Positions 24,216 to 33,161 of a stretch of DNA of 64,000 nt are shown in pieces. The first letter of the stretch is position 1, and each line of letters starts with the position of its first letter. The translations under genes and the position numbers were made by a program. A model generated the notes under the pieces. It did not search any database. It saw nothing but the letters and a program-made list of their open reading frames with translations, and had not been told where the DNA came from. Source of the DNA: Kribbella rubisoli. Lineage in GTDB: Bacteria > Actinomycetota > Actinomycetes > Propionibacteriales > Kribbellaceae. The stretch lies in NCBI RefSeq assembly GCF_004217145.1, contig NZ_SHKR01000016.1, positions 124,001 to 188,000 of the forward strand, read 5' to 3'.

Positions 24216-25193
24216 TTATTCATGAGAGTGCTCCTTGCGGAGGCGGAGTTCGGGGAGGATCTCGGTGCGGTAGAGGTTCATCATGTCGACGATGTGCGGT
24301 CCCATGTTGGCGACGTACACCTCGTCGAAGCCGGCCTCGACGTACGGCGTGAACGCGTCGACGTGGACATCCCCCTTCGGGCCGCAGGCGACGGACTGTG
24401 CCGTCGCTTCCTTCGTCACCAGTTGGCTGGCCTGCTCGAAGTGCCGGGGTGAGGGGAGCACCTGGGAGAGCTCACCGGGTAGGCCCGAGTTGCCCCAGAT
24501 CCGGTGGGCCTGGTCGACGCCTTCGGCCTCGGTCGGCGCGTAGCTGACCTTGAAACCGGCTTGTGTCGGTTTGCTCCCGCCGCCGTGGTCGCGGAACCGC
24601 TGCAGCAGCTCCCGGTCCGGGGTCGTGGTGATGTACCCGTCCGCGATCCGGGCCGCGACATCGGTTGCCTCAGGCCCGAATCCGGACATGTAGATCGGCA
24701 GCGGCTGCTGCGGCCGGGTGTAGATCCGGGCGGTGTCGACGGTGTAGTGCTTGCCGTGATGGGTGACGAATCCGTCCTCGGTCCACAGCCGGCGCATGAT
24801 CTCGACCGCTTCCTCGAGCATCTCCAGCCGTACGTCGACCGTCGGCCAGACCGACCCGAGCACATGCTCGTTCAACGCCTCACCGGTCCCGACCCCGAGC
24901 GTGAACCGCCCATTCAGCAGTACGGCGCTGGTCGCGGCCGCCTGCGCGATCACGGCCGGATGGATCCGCACCGTCGGACACGTCACCGCCGTCGTCACCG
25001 GCAGCTCGCACACCTGCGAGATCGCGCCGATCGTCGACCAGACGAACGCGCTCTGGCCCTGCTCGTCGTTCCACGGATGGAAATGGTCACTGATCCACAA
25101 CCCGTCGAACCCGGCCTCCTCGGCCATCCGGGCCTGCTCGATCAGCTCCGCCGGCGTGTACTCCTCGCTGGAGAGGAAATATCCGATCTTCAC
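24216..25193 (-). CDS. LLM-class F420-dependent oxidoreductase (FGD-like)
   Basis: 325 residues. GTG 25193 was chosen over the longer frames (25220, 25250) because GGAGG lies 5 nt upstream and the protein then begins MKIGYFLSSEEYTP, the usual luciferase-fold beta-1. Typical motifs: WISDHFHPWNDEQG, LLNGRFTLGVGTGEALNEH and IYMSGFGPEATDVAARIADG. The close likeness to F420-dependent glucose-6-phosphate dehydrogenases indicates F420 use and hydride transfer; the substrate is not certain. Confidence 0.88.
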   Translation of the reverse strand: MKIGYFLSSEEYTPAELIEQARMAEEAGFDGLWISDHFHPWNDEQGQSAFVWSTIGAISQVCELPVTTAVTCPTVRIHPAVIAQAAATSAVLLNGRFTLGVGTGEALNEHVLGSVWPTVDVRLEMLEEAVEIMRRLWTEDGFVTHHGKHYTVDTARIYTRPQQPLPIYMSGFGPEATDVAARIADGYITTTPDRELLQRFRDHGGGSKPTQAGFKVSYAPTEAEGVDQAHRIWGNSGLPGELSQVLPSPRHFEQASQLVTKEATAQSVACGPKGDVHVDAFTPYVEAGFDEVYVANMGPHIVDMMNLYRTEILPELRLRKEHSHE

Positions 25194-25268
25194 GCGCACC
25201 TCCGATGACTCGCTACTCATCGGGTGCCCGATGCCGCGCTCTCCAATCACCCCGGACGTTGCAGCTGG

Positions 25269-26267
25269 CTATCGCCGGCTGCGGGTGAAGTAGACGGTCG
25301 CGGCGGCGGCGCCGGCAGCGAGTGCGCCGACCGTGCCGACCATGCCACGGTGGCGGGAGGCCCAGACCTGGTAGCTCCGGCTGGTCGAGCGGTCGTCGAA
25401 CACGCCGTGCGCGCCGTAATCGCGGTCCTCGTCGGCAGGAGCCCACAGATTCGCCGGCTTCTCGGCCGGCTCATCGGTCTGCTGCGCCTTGTACCCGGTC
25501 CGGGCCAGGTAACGGTCCAGCAGTCCGGCGGCGAACTTGTTCGCGATGATGGTGGCGGCCGTCGGGGCGCCGACCCAGTATTCGCGCCGGGCCGGATGAT
25601 CCGCGGCGTACACGACGGCGTCCGCGGCGACCTCGGGCTGGAAGATCGGCGGGACCGGCTGCGGGTGCTTGGGCAGGCGGGAGAGCACCCAGGAGAACTG
25701 CGGCGTGTTGACTGCAGGCATCTGCACCATCGTCACGTGCACGTTCGACTTGTCGTGCATGAGTTCGCAACGCAACGAGTCGTGGAAGCCCTGGATCGCG
25801 TGCTTCGCCCCGCAGTACGCCGACTGCAGCGGGATCCCGCGGTAGGCCAGCGCCGATCCGACCTGGACGATCGTGCCGTGGTCACGCGGCTTCATCCGCT
25901 GCAGCGCGGCGCGGGTGCCGTACACGTACCCGAGGTACGTCACGTCCGTGGTCCGCTGGAACTCCTCCGGCTCGATCTCCAGGAACGGCGCGAAGACCGA
26001 ACTGAAGGCGACGTTCACCCAGACGTCGATCGGGCCGAGGTCCCTCTCGACCTGTTCGGCGGCGAGGTCCACCTGCTCGTGGTCGGCGACGTCGACCTCG
26101 ATCGGCAGCGCCGTACCGCCGGCTCTCTCGACATCTTGTACGGCGGCCGCGAGCCCTGTCTCGCCACGCGCCAGCAGCGCGACCTTTGCCCCGCGACGAG
26201 CGAACGCGACCGCACTCGCCCGCCCGATCCCACCGCTTGCCCCGGTCACTACGACGACCTGTCCCAC
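25269..26267 (-). CDS. Short-chain dehydrogenase/reductase with C-terminal membrane anchor
   Basis: 332 residues from GTG 26267 (GGGAG upstream). Rossmann motif TGASGGIGRASAVAFARRG at the start, Ser in VGSALAYRG, and the catalytic pair YCGAK at about 157-161. After the core (about 250 residues) an extension ends in VGTVGALAAGAAAATVYF, a hydrophobic helix that may anchor the protein. NAD(P)-dependent oxidoreductase of unknown substrate. Divergent from the ThDP enzyme with 125 bp between starts. Confidence 0.88.
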   Translation of the reverse strand: MGQVVVVTGASGGIGRASAVAFARRGAKVALLARGETGLAAAVQDVERAGGTALPIEVDVADHEQVDLAAEQVERDLGPIDVWVNVAFSSVFAPFLEIEPEEFQRTTDVTYLGYVYGTRAALQRMKPRDHGTIVQVGSALAYRGIPLQSAYCGAKHAIQGFHDSLRCELMHDKSNVHVTMVQMPAVNTPQFSWVLSRLPKHPQPVPPIFQPEVAADAVVYAADHPARREYWVGAPTAATIIANKFAAGLLDRYLARTGYKAQQTDEPAEKPANLWAPADEDRDYGAHGVFDDRSTSRSYQVWASRHRGMVGTVGALAAGAAAATVYFTRSRR

Positions 26268-26392
26268 CTGATTCTCCCTCTGTGATCGCGCGCGGAGTGT
26301 CCCTTCCCGGTGACCACGGCGGCGCAGCCGAAACCCGGTTTGTCCAGGCATGCCTCGGGTACTGGCGGCTTCGGGTCTTCAGGAGGGTTGAG

Positions 26393-28183
26393 ATGAGCAC
26401 GACAGTTGGCGACTACGTACTTCAGCGCCTGCGTGACTGGGGTGTCGACCACGTCTTCGGGTACGCCGGTGACGGGATCAACGGTCTGCTCTCCGCCTGG
26501 GAGAAGGCGGGCAACGAGCCGCGGTTCGTGCAGGCCCGGCACGAGGAGATGGCAGCGTTCGAGGCGGTCGGCTATGCGAAGTTCACCGGCCGGGTCGGGG
26601 TCTGTACGGCGACCAGCGGCCCGGGCGCGATCCACCTGCTGAACGGCTTGTACGACGCGAAGCTCGACCATGTGCCCGTGGTCGCGATCGTCGGACAGAC
26701 GGCGCGGAGTGCGATGGGCGGCAGCTACCAGCAGGAGGTCGACCTGCACACGCTGTACAAGGATGTCGCGTCCGACTACTGCGAGACGGTCATGGTGCCG
26801 GAGCAGCTGCCGAACGTGCTCGACCGGGCGATGCGGATTGCCGCGTCCCGGCGTACCGTCACCGCGCTCATCATCCCGTCGGACCTGCAGGAGCTCGAGT
26901 ACACGGCACCGTCGCACGCGTTCAAGATGGTGCCGTCGAGCCTGGATCTGAGCTGGTCGGCGCCGGTCCCGGCCGCGGACCAGCTCGACCGGGCCGCAGA
27001 GATCCTGAACGCGGGGGAGAAGCTCGCGATCCTCGTCGGTCAGGGCGCGCGCGGTGCGGTCGACGAGGTCACTGCGCTCGCCGAGATGACCGGCGCCGGT
27101 GTCGCGAAAGCCCTGCTGGGCAAGGATGTTCTCAGCGACGACCTGCCCTGGGTGACCGGCTCGATCGGGCTGCTCGGCACCAGGCCGTCGTACGAAATGA
27201 TGATGGATTGCGACACGCTGCTGGTGGTCGGATCGAACTTCCCGTACTCGCAGTTCCTGCCGGAGTTCGACCAGGCGCGGGCGATCCAGATCGACCTGGA
27301 TCCGACGATGATCGGGATGCGGTACCCGTTCGAGGTGAACCTGGTCGGCGACGCGGCACGGACGCTGCGCGAGCTGATCCCGCTGGTCCAGCGCAAGAAC
27401 GACCGGTCCTGGCGGTCGGGGATCGAGTCGAACGTCGCCCGCTGGTGGGAGGTCATGGAGCGGCGGGCGCATACGTCGGCGGATCCGATCAACCCGGAGC
27501 TGGTGTTCCACGAGTTGTCGGGACGACTGCCGTCGAACGCGATTCTGGCGGCGGACTCGGGTTCGGCCGCGAACTGGTACGCGCGGCACATCAAGTTCCG
27601 CGACGATATGAGGGGCTCGCTGTCCGGGACGCTGGCGACGATGGGGCCTGGAGTGCCGTACGTGATCGGCGCGAAGTTCGGGCTGCCGGACCGGCCGGCG
27701 TACGCGCTGGTGGGCGACGGCGCGATGCAGATGAACGGGATCAACGAGCTGATCACGATCGCGAAGTACTGGCAGGAGTGGGCGGATCCGCGGCTGGTGG
27801 TCGCCGTACTGCACAACAACGATCTGAACCAGGTGACGTGGGAACTGCGGGCGATGGGAGGCTCGCCCCAATTCCTGCCCTCTCAGGAACTGCCGGAGTT
27901 TCCGTACGCCGGGTATGCCCGGCTGCTCGGGCTCCACGGCGTGACCGCCGAGAAGCCGGAGGAGGTCGGGCCCGCCTGGGACGAGGCGCTGCGCGCTGAC
28001 CGTCCGTGCGTGGTCGAGTTCCGGACCGATCCCGCCGTACCGCCGATCCCTCCGCACGCGACCTGGGACCAGTTGGAGAAGGCGCTGGAGTCGATCGTGC
28101 GCGGCGACAGCGACCGTGTCAGCATCGTCAAGGAAGGCGTGAAATCAAAGGTCCAGGAGTTCCTGCCCGGCAAGTCATCCTGA
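26393..28183 (+). CDS. ThDP-dependent pyruvate oxidase/acetolactate-synthase-like enzyme
   Basis: 596 residues in the three-domain ThDP layout: N-terminal PYR domain with catalytic Glu in QARHEEMAAFEAVGYAKF, middle FAD/NAD-like domain (about 190-330), C-terminal PP domain with the ThDP-Mg motif from VGDGAMQMNG to HNNDLNQ. Closest in style to pyruvate oxidase/PoxB-like proteins, which convert pyruvate to acetyl phosphate or acetate. AGGAGG precedes ATG 26393. The cluster also carries phosphoketolase, another source of acetyl phosphate, 1.5 kb downstream, so a common metabolic role is plausible. Exact substrate and electron acceptor unknown. Confidence 0.85.
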   Translation: MSTTVGDYVLQRLRDWGVDHVFGYAGDGINGLLSAWEKAGNEPRFVQARHEEMAAFEAVGYAKFTGRVGVCTATSGPGAIHLLNGLYDAKLDHVPVVAIVGQTARSAMGGSYQQEVDLHTLYKDVASDYCETVMVPEQLPNVLDRAMRIAASRRTVTALIIPSDLQELEYTAPSHAFKMVPSSLDLSWSAPVPAADQLDRAAEILNAGEKLAILVGQGARGAVDEVTALAEMTGAGVAKALLGKDVLSDDLPWVTGSIGLLGTRPSYEMMMDCDTLLVVGSNFPYSQFLPEFDQARAIQIDLDPTMIGMRYPFEVNLVGDAARTLRELIPLVQRKNDRSWRSGIESNVARWWEVMERRAHTSADPINPELVFHELSGRLPSNAILAADSGSAANWYARHIKFRDDMRGSLSGTLATMGPGVPYVIGAKFGLPDRPAYALVGDGAMQMNGINELITIAKYWQEWADPRLVVAVLHNNDLNQVTWELRAMGGSPQFLPSQELPEFPYAGYARLLGLHGVTAEKPEEVGPAWDEALRADRPCVVEFRTDPAVPPIPPHATWDQLEKALESIVRGDSDRVSIVKEGVKSKVQEFLPGKSS

Positions 28184-28287
28184 TCTGCTCAAGCGTGGTC
28201 GCCGGCCGGAGCCGAATCAGACCGTCGACACGCGGAGATGGGGTCAGGCCGGCGTGACGGGATGGGGGATCGGGTACCGGGTGGCGC

Positions 28288-28722
28288 GTGAGTGAAAACG
28301 AGTGTCTGATCGAGGCGAGCGTCGAGGACGTGTTCGCGATTCTCACCGACGGGTGGTCGTACGCCGCGTGGGTGGTGGGGGCATCGAGGATCCGCGATGT
28401 CGACCCGCCGTGGCCGGAGCCGGGCGGCAGAATCCATCACTCGGTGGGCGCGTGGCCGTTCTTGCTGGACGACCGGACGACTGTCCTGGAGTACGAGCCC
28501 TTGCATCGGCTCCGGCTGCAGCTCCGGGTGTGGCCGGCGGGACTCGGTGAGGTGGAGTTCCGGGCCACCGAGACCCCTACCGGTTGCCGGCTGGTGATGA
28601 CCGAGAAGGCCACCAGCGGTCCGATCTCCCTCCTGCCGGACGCGGTGGCCGACTTGATGCTCCATCCCCGCAACGCCGAGGCCCTCCGCCGCCTGAAACT
28701 TCTGGCAGAGAAGCGCTCCTGA
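28288..28722 (+). CDS. SRPBCC-family protein
   Basis: 144 residues. Starts ENECLIEASVEDVFAILTDG, the beta1-helix of the SRPBCC/START-like fold, and has VVGASRIRDVDPPWPEPGG and VEFRATETPTGCRLVMTEKA as later strands. Such proteins bind hydrophobic ligands; function unknown. GTG 28288 has no clear ribosome site. It follows the ThDP gene on the same strand after about 100 bp. Confidence 0.75.
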   Translation: MSENECLIEASVEDVFAILTDGWSYAAWVVGASRIRDVDPPWPEPGGRIHHSVGAWPFLLDDRTTVLEYEPLHRLRLQLRVWPAGLGEVEFRATETPTGCRLVMTEKATSGPISLLPDAVADLMLHPRNAEALRRLKLLAEKRS

Positions 28723-29338
28723 GGTCCGAGGTTCCCGGCCGCCCTGGAAGAAGTCCGAGCGACCGTCAGTGGGGAGTTCGTGGGCTTCGCGCCGGGCCCA
28801 ACCCCGGGTGCCAGGACGAGACCCGGCTTTCGAGCTTGGCTGCACTCGGCCTGGCCTTGTGCTTGCCCAGCGCGAAGCGCTTGTAGGCCGGCCTTCTACC
28901 GGCCCGCCGACTCGACCCTCGCCCGTGCTGACGCGGACGTGCGCGTCGTACGGCGAGGTGGTGTCTGCTGATCGACGTCTACTGACAGAGGTTCGGGACA
29001 GACAGCGGCCTTGCGGACCGGACCGCCGCCGAGGCGTCTGTACTTCCATTGGCGTTCGTCGTAGTCGTAATACGTGTCAACGCCGCCGACAGACATGATC
29101 GACCCCTCCCACCCCGGTGCGCTCAGATGAGCGCGGCCGCCTACGGGTGCCCAAGAACCTCACCACTCAAACCTGGTGAACTCGCGCTCGACCTCCGATC
29201 GCACGTCCGGTGTCGAGTGGCGAGGCGGTAGGCAGCTCAGTCGGCATGGGTTCCGGTGTCCGCCTGAACGCCTGCGAAACCCGGCGATTGGCCGGGCCGA
29301 CTCCGGGTACTGGCGGACTGGGTGAAAGGAGCAACGAC
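28723..29338. other. 616-bp stretch with only one possible small gene
   Basis: No long coding frame of normal character. It holds a possible minus-strand 66-residue ORF (28896-29096, listed separately). GGCCGG/CCGGCC around 28887-28906 can form a 6-bp hairpin. The last 20 bp carry the AAAGGAG ribosome site of the gene at 29339. I see nothing else. Confidence 0.4.
28896..29096 (-). CDS. Possible small hypothetical protein
   Basis: 66 residues. ATG 29096 follows GGGAGG at about 9 nt, and the first 40 residues look protein-like (VDTYYDYDERQWKYRRLGG). The C-terminal third is Arg/Ser/Ala-rich and less convincing. No homologous family recognised. It lies alone between two plus-strand genes. It may be a real small gene, a decayed one, or chance. 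Confidence 0.35.
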   Translation of the reverse strand: MSVGGVDTYYDYDERQWKYRRLGGGPVRKAAVCPEPLSVDVDQQTPPRRTTRTSASARARVESAGR

Positions 29339-29662
29339 ATGCCTGCAGGATCGAGTCCGAAGCGGGAAAGGCAGTACGAGCACATCAAGGATGGGCTGAA
29401 GAAGCGGGGGCGCAGCGAGAGCACCGCTGAGGAGATCGCGGCGCGGACGGTGAACAAGGAGCGCGCGCGGTCGGGCGAGGCGAAGGAGAAGAGTCGTACG
29501 TCGACGCACGACATCTCGTCGAGCCGGCGTGGGGGTCTGCGGTCGCACAGCGGCTCCGAGGGGCGCACCAAGGAGCAGCTCTACAATGAGGCGAAGCAGA
29601 AGAACGTCAAGGGTCGCTCGAAGATGACGAAGGCCGAACTCGCGAAGGCGGTCGGCCGCTAG
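29339..29662 (+). CDS. DUF7218/Rho-N-like small basic protein (often annotated plasmid stabilisation protein)
   Basis: 107 residues, strongly basic and hydrophilic. Start SSPKRERQYEHIKDGLKKRG, middle RRGGLRSHSGSEGRTK, end YNEAKQKNVKGRSKMTKAEL. The last 35 residues resemble the SAP/Rho N-terminal helical fold, which binds nucleic acid. The plasmid stabilisation label is historical; in actinobacterial chromosomes such genes are stand-alone and probably stress-related. AAAGGAG precedes the ATG. 16 bp upstream of the phosphoketolase gene, so likely co-transcribed. Confidence 0.8.
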   Translation: MPAGSSPKRERQYEHIKDGLKKRGRSESTAEEIAARTVNKERARSGEAKEKSRTSTHDISSSRRGGLRSHSGSEGRTKEQLYNEAKQKNVKGRSKMTKAELAKAVGR

Positions 29663-29678
29663 CTGGGGGAGCCAGCCC

Positions 29679-32048
29679 GTGCAGCAGACCGACGCCACGC
29701 CACTGACCGACGACGAACTGCGAGGAATCGACGCCTACTGGCGCGCAGCGAACTACCTGTCCATCGGGCAGATCTATCTACTCGCCAATCCACTTCTCCG
29801 TGAGCCTCTGCGGCCCGAGCACATCAAGCCCCGCCTGCTCGGCCACTGGGGTACGACGCCCGGGCTCAACCTGATCTACGCGCACCTCAACCGCGTGATC
29901 AGGCAGCGTGACCGCGAGGTCCTGTTCGTCACCGGACCCGGCCACGGCGGCCCGGCGCTCGTCGCGAACACGTGGCTCGAGGGCAGCTGGACCGCGGAGT
30001 ACCCGAACACCACGCGGGACGAGGTCGGCATGGGCCGGCTGTTCAAGCAGTTCTCCTTCCCGGGCGGCATCCCGAGCCATGTGGCCGCGGACGTCCCCGG
30101 GTCGATCAACGAGGGCGGCGAGCTGGGCTACTCACTGAGCCACGCGTACGGCGCTGCCGCGGACAATCCCGAGCTCGTCGTGGCCTGTGTCGTCGGCGAC
30201 GGTGAGGCGGAGACGGGTCCGCTCGCGGCGTCCTGGCACTCGAACAAGTTCCTCGACCCGGCACGTGACGGCGCCGTACTGCCGATCCTGCATCTGAACG
30301 GATACAAGATCGCGAACCCGGCAGTGCTGGCGCGGATCGGCGACGAAGAGCTGTCTGCCTTGCTGCATGGGTACGGATACGAGCCCTATCTGGTCGAAGG
30401 CTCCGAGCCGGCCGAGGTGCACCAGGCGCTGGCCGCGACGCTGGACAGGTGCCTGGACCGGATCGACGAGATCCAGGTGGAGGCACGATCTGCGCCCGAG
30501 CCGCCGCCGCGACCCGCGTGGCCGATGATCGTGCTCCGTACGCCGAAGGGCTGGACCGGCCCGCAGGTCGTCGACGGGGAGCCGGTCGAGAACACGTGGC
30601 GGGCGCATCAGGTCCCGCTGTCCGGCGTACGGACGAACGACGACCATCTCCGCCAGCTGGAATCGTGGATGCGCAGCTACCGGCCCGAGGAGCTGTTCGA
30701 CGACTACGGCCGTCCGGTCGCGGCGCTCGTCGAGCTCGCGCCGGGCCCGGAGCTGAGGATGGGGTCGAACCCGCACGCCAACGGTGGTGTGCTGAGCCGC
30801 GATCTCGAGCTGCCGGCGGTCGGCGAGTACGCCGTACCGGTGAAGTCGCCCGGTGCCGAAGATGGTGAGCCGACGAAGGTCTTCGGGGCGTTTCTGCGAG
30901 ATGCCTTCCGCCTCAACCGTGACAACCTGCGTCTGTTCGGCCCGGACGAGACCGAGTCGAACCGGTTGACCGCTGTCTACGAGACGACCGGGAAGCAGTG
31001 GCAGGCCGAGCTGCTCGACACCGACAACCATCTCGCCCGCGACGGTCGCGTGCTGGAGATCCTGAGCGAGCACACCTGTCAGGGCTGGTTGGAGGGTTAT
31101 CTGCTGACCGGCCGGCACGGGCTGTTCTCGTCGTACGAAGCCTTCGTCCACATCGTCGACTCGATGGTGAACCAGCACGCGAAGTGGCTGAAGACGATCA
31201 ATCGGCTGGAGTGGCGCCGGCCGATCCCGTCGCTCAACTACCTGCTCACCTCGCACGTCTGGCGCCAGGATCACAACGGCTTCTCGCACCAGGACCCGGG
31301 CTTCATCGACCATGTCGTGAACAAGAAGGCCGAGGTCGTCCGCGTCTATCTGCCGCCGGACACCAACACGCTGCTGTCGACGATGGACCACTGCCTGCGG
31401 ACCCGGAACTACATCAACGTCGTTGTCGCAGGCAAGCAACCGCAGCCCAACTGGCTCGACTGGGAGGCGGCCGCGCTGCACTGCGCGCGGGGCGTCGGCG
31501 TCTGGGAGTTCGCGAGCAACGACGAGGGCGAGCCGGATGTCGTGATGGCCTGCGCCGGCGACGTACCGACGATGGAGACGCTCGCTGCGGTCGACCTGCT
31601 CCGCGAACATCTGCCCGACCTGCGGATCCGTGTCATCAACATCGTGGACCTGATGCGGCTGCAGTCCGAGGGCGAGCATCCGCACGGGCTGCCGGACGCC
31701 GAGTTCGACGCGCTGTTCACGACCGACAAGCCGGTGATCTTCGCGTACCACGGCTATCCCTGGCTGATCCACCGGCTCACGTACCGCCGGCATGGGCACG
31801 ACAATCTGCACGTCCGCGGCTACCTCGAGGAGGGTACGACGACCACGCCGTTCGACATGGTCGTCCGCAACAACCTCGATCGGTACCACCTGGCGATGGA
31901 CGTCATCGACCGTGTGCCATCGCTGGGCAGCCGGGCGGTGTCGACGCGGCAGTACTTCGCCGATCAGCGCGCCCGTCACCACGAGTACGTCACGACGTAC
32001 GGCGAGGACCTGCCGGAGGTCAGGGACTGGCGGTGGACCCCGCGCTAG
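29679..32048 (+). CDS. xfp: Phosphoketolase (xylulose-5-P/fructose-6-P)
   Basis: 789 residues, the usual family length. ThDP-binding signature GDGEAETGPLAASWHSNKF, N-terminal LIYAHLNRVIRQ and GPGHGGPALVANTWLEGSW, SHVAADVPGSINEGGELGY, and C-terminal TYRRHGHDNLHVRGYLEEGT are all phosphoketolase hallmarks. It cleaves xylulose-5-P or fructose-6-P with phosphate to acetyl phosphate plus glyceraldehyde-3-P or erythrose-4-P in the cytoplasm. GTG 29679 follows GGGGGAG. Its TAG overlaps the convergent udgX stop (CTAG). No acetate kinase gene is in view, so the fate of acetyl phosphate is not set by this locus. Confidence 0.96.
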   Translation: MQQTDATPLTDDELRGIDAYWRAANYLSIGQIYLLANPLLREPLRPEHIKPRLLGHWGTTPGLNLIYAHLNRVIRQRDREVLFVTGPGHGGPALVANTWLEGSWTAEYPNTTRDEVGMGRLFKQFSFPGGIPSHVAADVPGSINEGGELGYSLSHAYGAAADNPELVVACVVGDGEAETGPLAASWHSNKFLDPARDGAVLPILHLNGYKIANPAVLARIGDEELSALLHGYGYEPYLVEGSEPAEVHQALAATLDRCLDRIDEIQVEARSAPEPPPRPAWPMIVLRTPKGWTGPQVVDGEPVENTWRAHQVPLSGVRTNDDHLRQLESWMRSYRPEELFDDYGRPVAALVELAPGPELRMGSNPHANGGVLSRDLELPAVGEYAVPVKSPGAEDGEPTKVFGAFLRDAFRLNRDNLRLFGPDETESNRLTAVYETTGKQWQAELLDTDNHLARDGRVLEILSEHTCQGWLEGYLLTGRHGLFSSYEAFVHIVDSMVNQHAKWLKTINRLEWRRPIPSLNYLLTSHVWRQDHNGFSHQDPGFIDHVVNKKAEVVRVYLPPDTNTLLSTMDHCLRTRNYINVVVAGKQPQPNWLDWEAAALHCARGVGVWEFASNDEGEPDVVMACAGDVPTMETLAAVDLLREHLPDLRIRVINIVDLMRLQSEGEHPHGLPDAEFDALFTTDKPVIFAYHGYPWLIHRLTYRRHGHDNLHVRGYLEEGTTTTPFDMVVRNNLDRYHLAMDVIDRVPSLGSRAVSTRQYFADQRARHHEYVTTYGEDLPEVRDWRWTPR

Positions 32049-32659
32049 TCGAGTAGCGCGACCGCGGCGCGGAGGTCGTCGACGAAGAGCCCGAGATCGC
32101 GGGTGAAGTCCTGTGAGCGAACGACCGCGGAGGGGTGGACGGTCGCGATCGCGGTGCCGCCGTCGGCGAGCTCGACCTTCTCGCCGCGATGCTGTGTCAC
32201 CTTGAAACTCGGGCCCAGCAACGACCGTGCGGCGACGGCGCCCATGATCACGACCAGCGCGGGCTTCACGAGCTCGAGCTCACGCGCAAGCCACGGGTGG
32301 CAGGCGGTGATCTGCCCGGCGGACGGCGTCTTGTGGATCCGCCGCTTACCGTCGCGCTCGAACCGGAAGTGCTTGACCGCGTTGGTCAGGTAGACGTCCG
32401 ACCGGTCGATCCCCGCCTCCTCCAGCGCGCGGTCGAGCAGCCGCCCCGCCGGACCGACGAAGACGTGGCCTTCCTTGTCCTCGTGATCACCGGGCGTCTC
32501 GCCGACCAGCATCATCCGCGAGCGGACCGGCCCTTCACCCGCGACGGCCCGCTCGGCGTCCTCCCACAACTCACACCCACGACAGTCCCCAAGCGTGGCG
32601 CGAACCTTCCGCATCCCACCGTCGCGGGGCACCCACTTCTCAGCCCCGGCAGTTTGCAT
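32045..32659 (-). CDS. udgX: UdgX-type uracil-DNA glycosylase (covalent uracil-DNA binding protein)
   Basis: 204 residues of the family-4-like UDG fold: motif A MLVGETPGDHEDKEG at about 50-64, motif B ATVHPSAVV near 170. The diagnostic feature is KRRIH at 105-109; the KRRIH loop and its His mark UdgX, which excises uracil and then stays covalently bound to the abasic site. Cys26, Cys29 and Cys120 are Fe-S ligand candidates; I see no fourth Cys. ATG 32659 has no clear ribosome site. It would act in repair or sensing of uracil in DNA. It stands alone, convergent with xfp. Confidence 0.92.
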   Translation of the reverse strand: MQTAGAEKWVPRDGGMRKVRATLGDCRGCELWEDAERAVAGEGPVRSRMMLVGETPGDHEDKEGHVFVGPAGRLLDRALEEAGIDRSDVYLTNAVKHFRFERDGKRRIHKTPSAGQITACHPWLARELELVKPALVVIMGAVAARSLLGPSFKVTQHRGEKVELADGGTAIATVHPSAVVRSQDFTRDLGLFVDDLRAAVALLD

Positions 32660-32688
32660 AACCCACTTGTACCCGGGGCGGCGCTAAA

Positions 32689-33159
32689 TCATGACGTCGG
32701 CGGGATCAATGCCTGACGGATGATCACGAGCGCGAACAGGATCAGCGTCAGGCCGTGGACCACCGTGCACCACAAGCAGATGGCGTTGATCTGGAACAGC
32801 TCGGCCCAGATCAGGTAGCAGATGAAGACGACACCGACGAGTACGGCGGCCAGGCGCAGCCGAGCCGGCCACGGTGACGACGTACGCCACAGCGGCGGCA
32901 CCGAGAGCGCCGTCATGCCGACGAAGAAGCCGAGACCGAGCAGGGCGACCGGGATGCCGAACACCTTCGAGTACTGACTGCTGGTGACCTTCGCGCAGTT
33001 CACCACACCGGTGTCCGGGCACGCGAGCGTCGTCCCCGCCGTGAAGTGTTCATAGGTCAGGTACCCGGCGACCGCCAGGCCGGCGATCGACACCACCAAC
33101 GTGGCCCATGGGATCCAGCCCACTGACGTCTGGGAGGACCGCTGTGCTGTGTCGCTCAC
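32689..33159 (-). CDS. Vitamin K epoxide reductase (VKOR) family protein
   Basis: 156 residues, four to five membrane helices. The active-site pair is CLWC in NAICLWCTVVHG; the loop cysteines are in LACPDTGVVNCAKV; WATLVVSIAGLAVAGYLTYE is the first helix. VKOR passes electrons from periplasmic thiols to menaquinone and re-oxidises a thioredoxin-like partner. GTG 33159 starts 2 nt after the stop of the DUF929 thioredoxin-like gene upstream, so the two are co-expressed and probably form one disulfide-bond relay. Confidence 0.92.
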   Translation of the reverse strand: MSDTAQRSSQTSVGWIPWATLVVSIAGLAVAGYLTYEHFTAGTTLACPDTGVVNCAKVTSSQYSKVFGIPVALLGLGFFVGMTALSVPPLWRTSSPWPARLRLAAVLVGVVFICYLIWAELFQINAICLWCTVVHGLTLILFALVIIRQALIPPTS

Positions 33160-33161
33160 GG

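Noticed and set aside
24059..24352. Plus-strand ORFs across the SNF2-LLM gap
   Set aside because: Composition is that of shadow frames and they run antisense into the LLM gene.
26249..28057. 602-codon minus-strand ORF opposite the ThDP enzyme
   Set aside because: Arg/Pro/His-rich shadow frame of a well-conserved plus-strand gene; no family resemblance.
30132..31982. 616-codon minus-strand ORF opposite phosphoketolase
   Set aside because: Antisense shadow caused by high third-position GC; the plus-strand protein is unmistakable.
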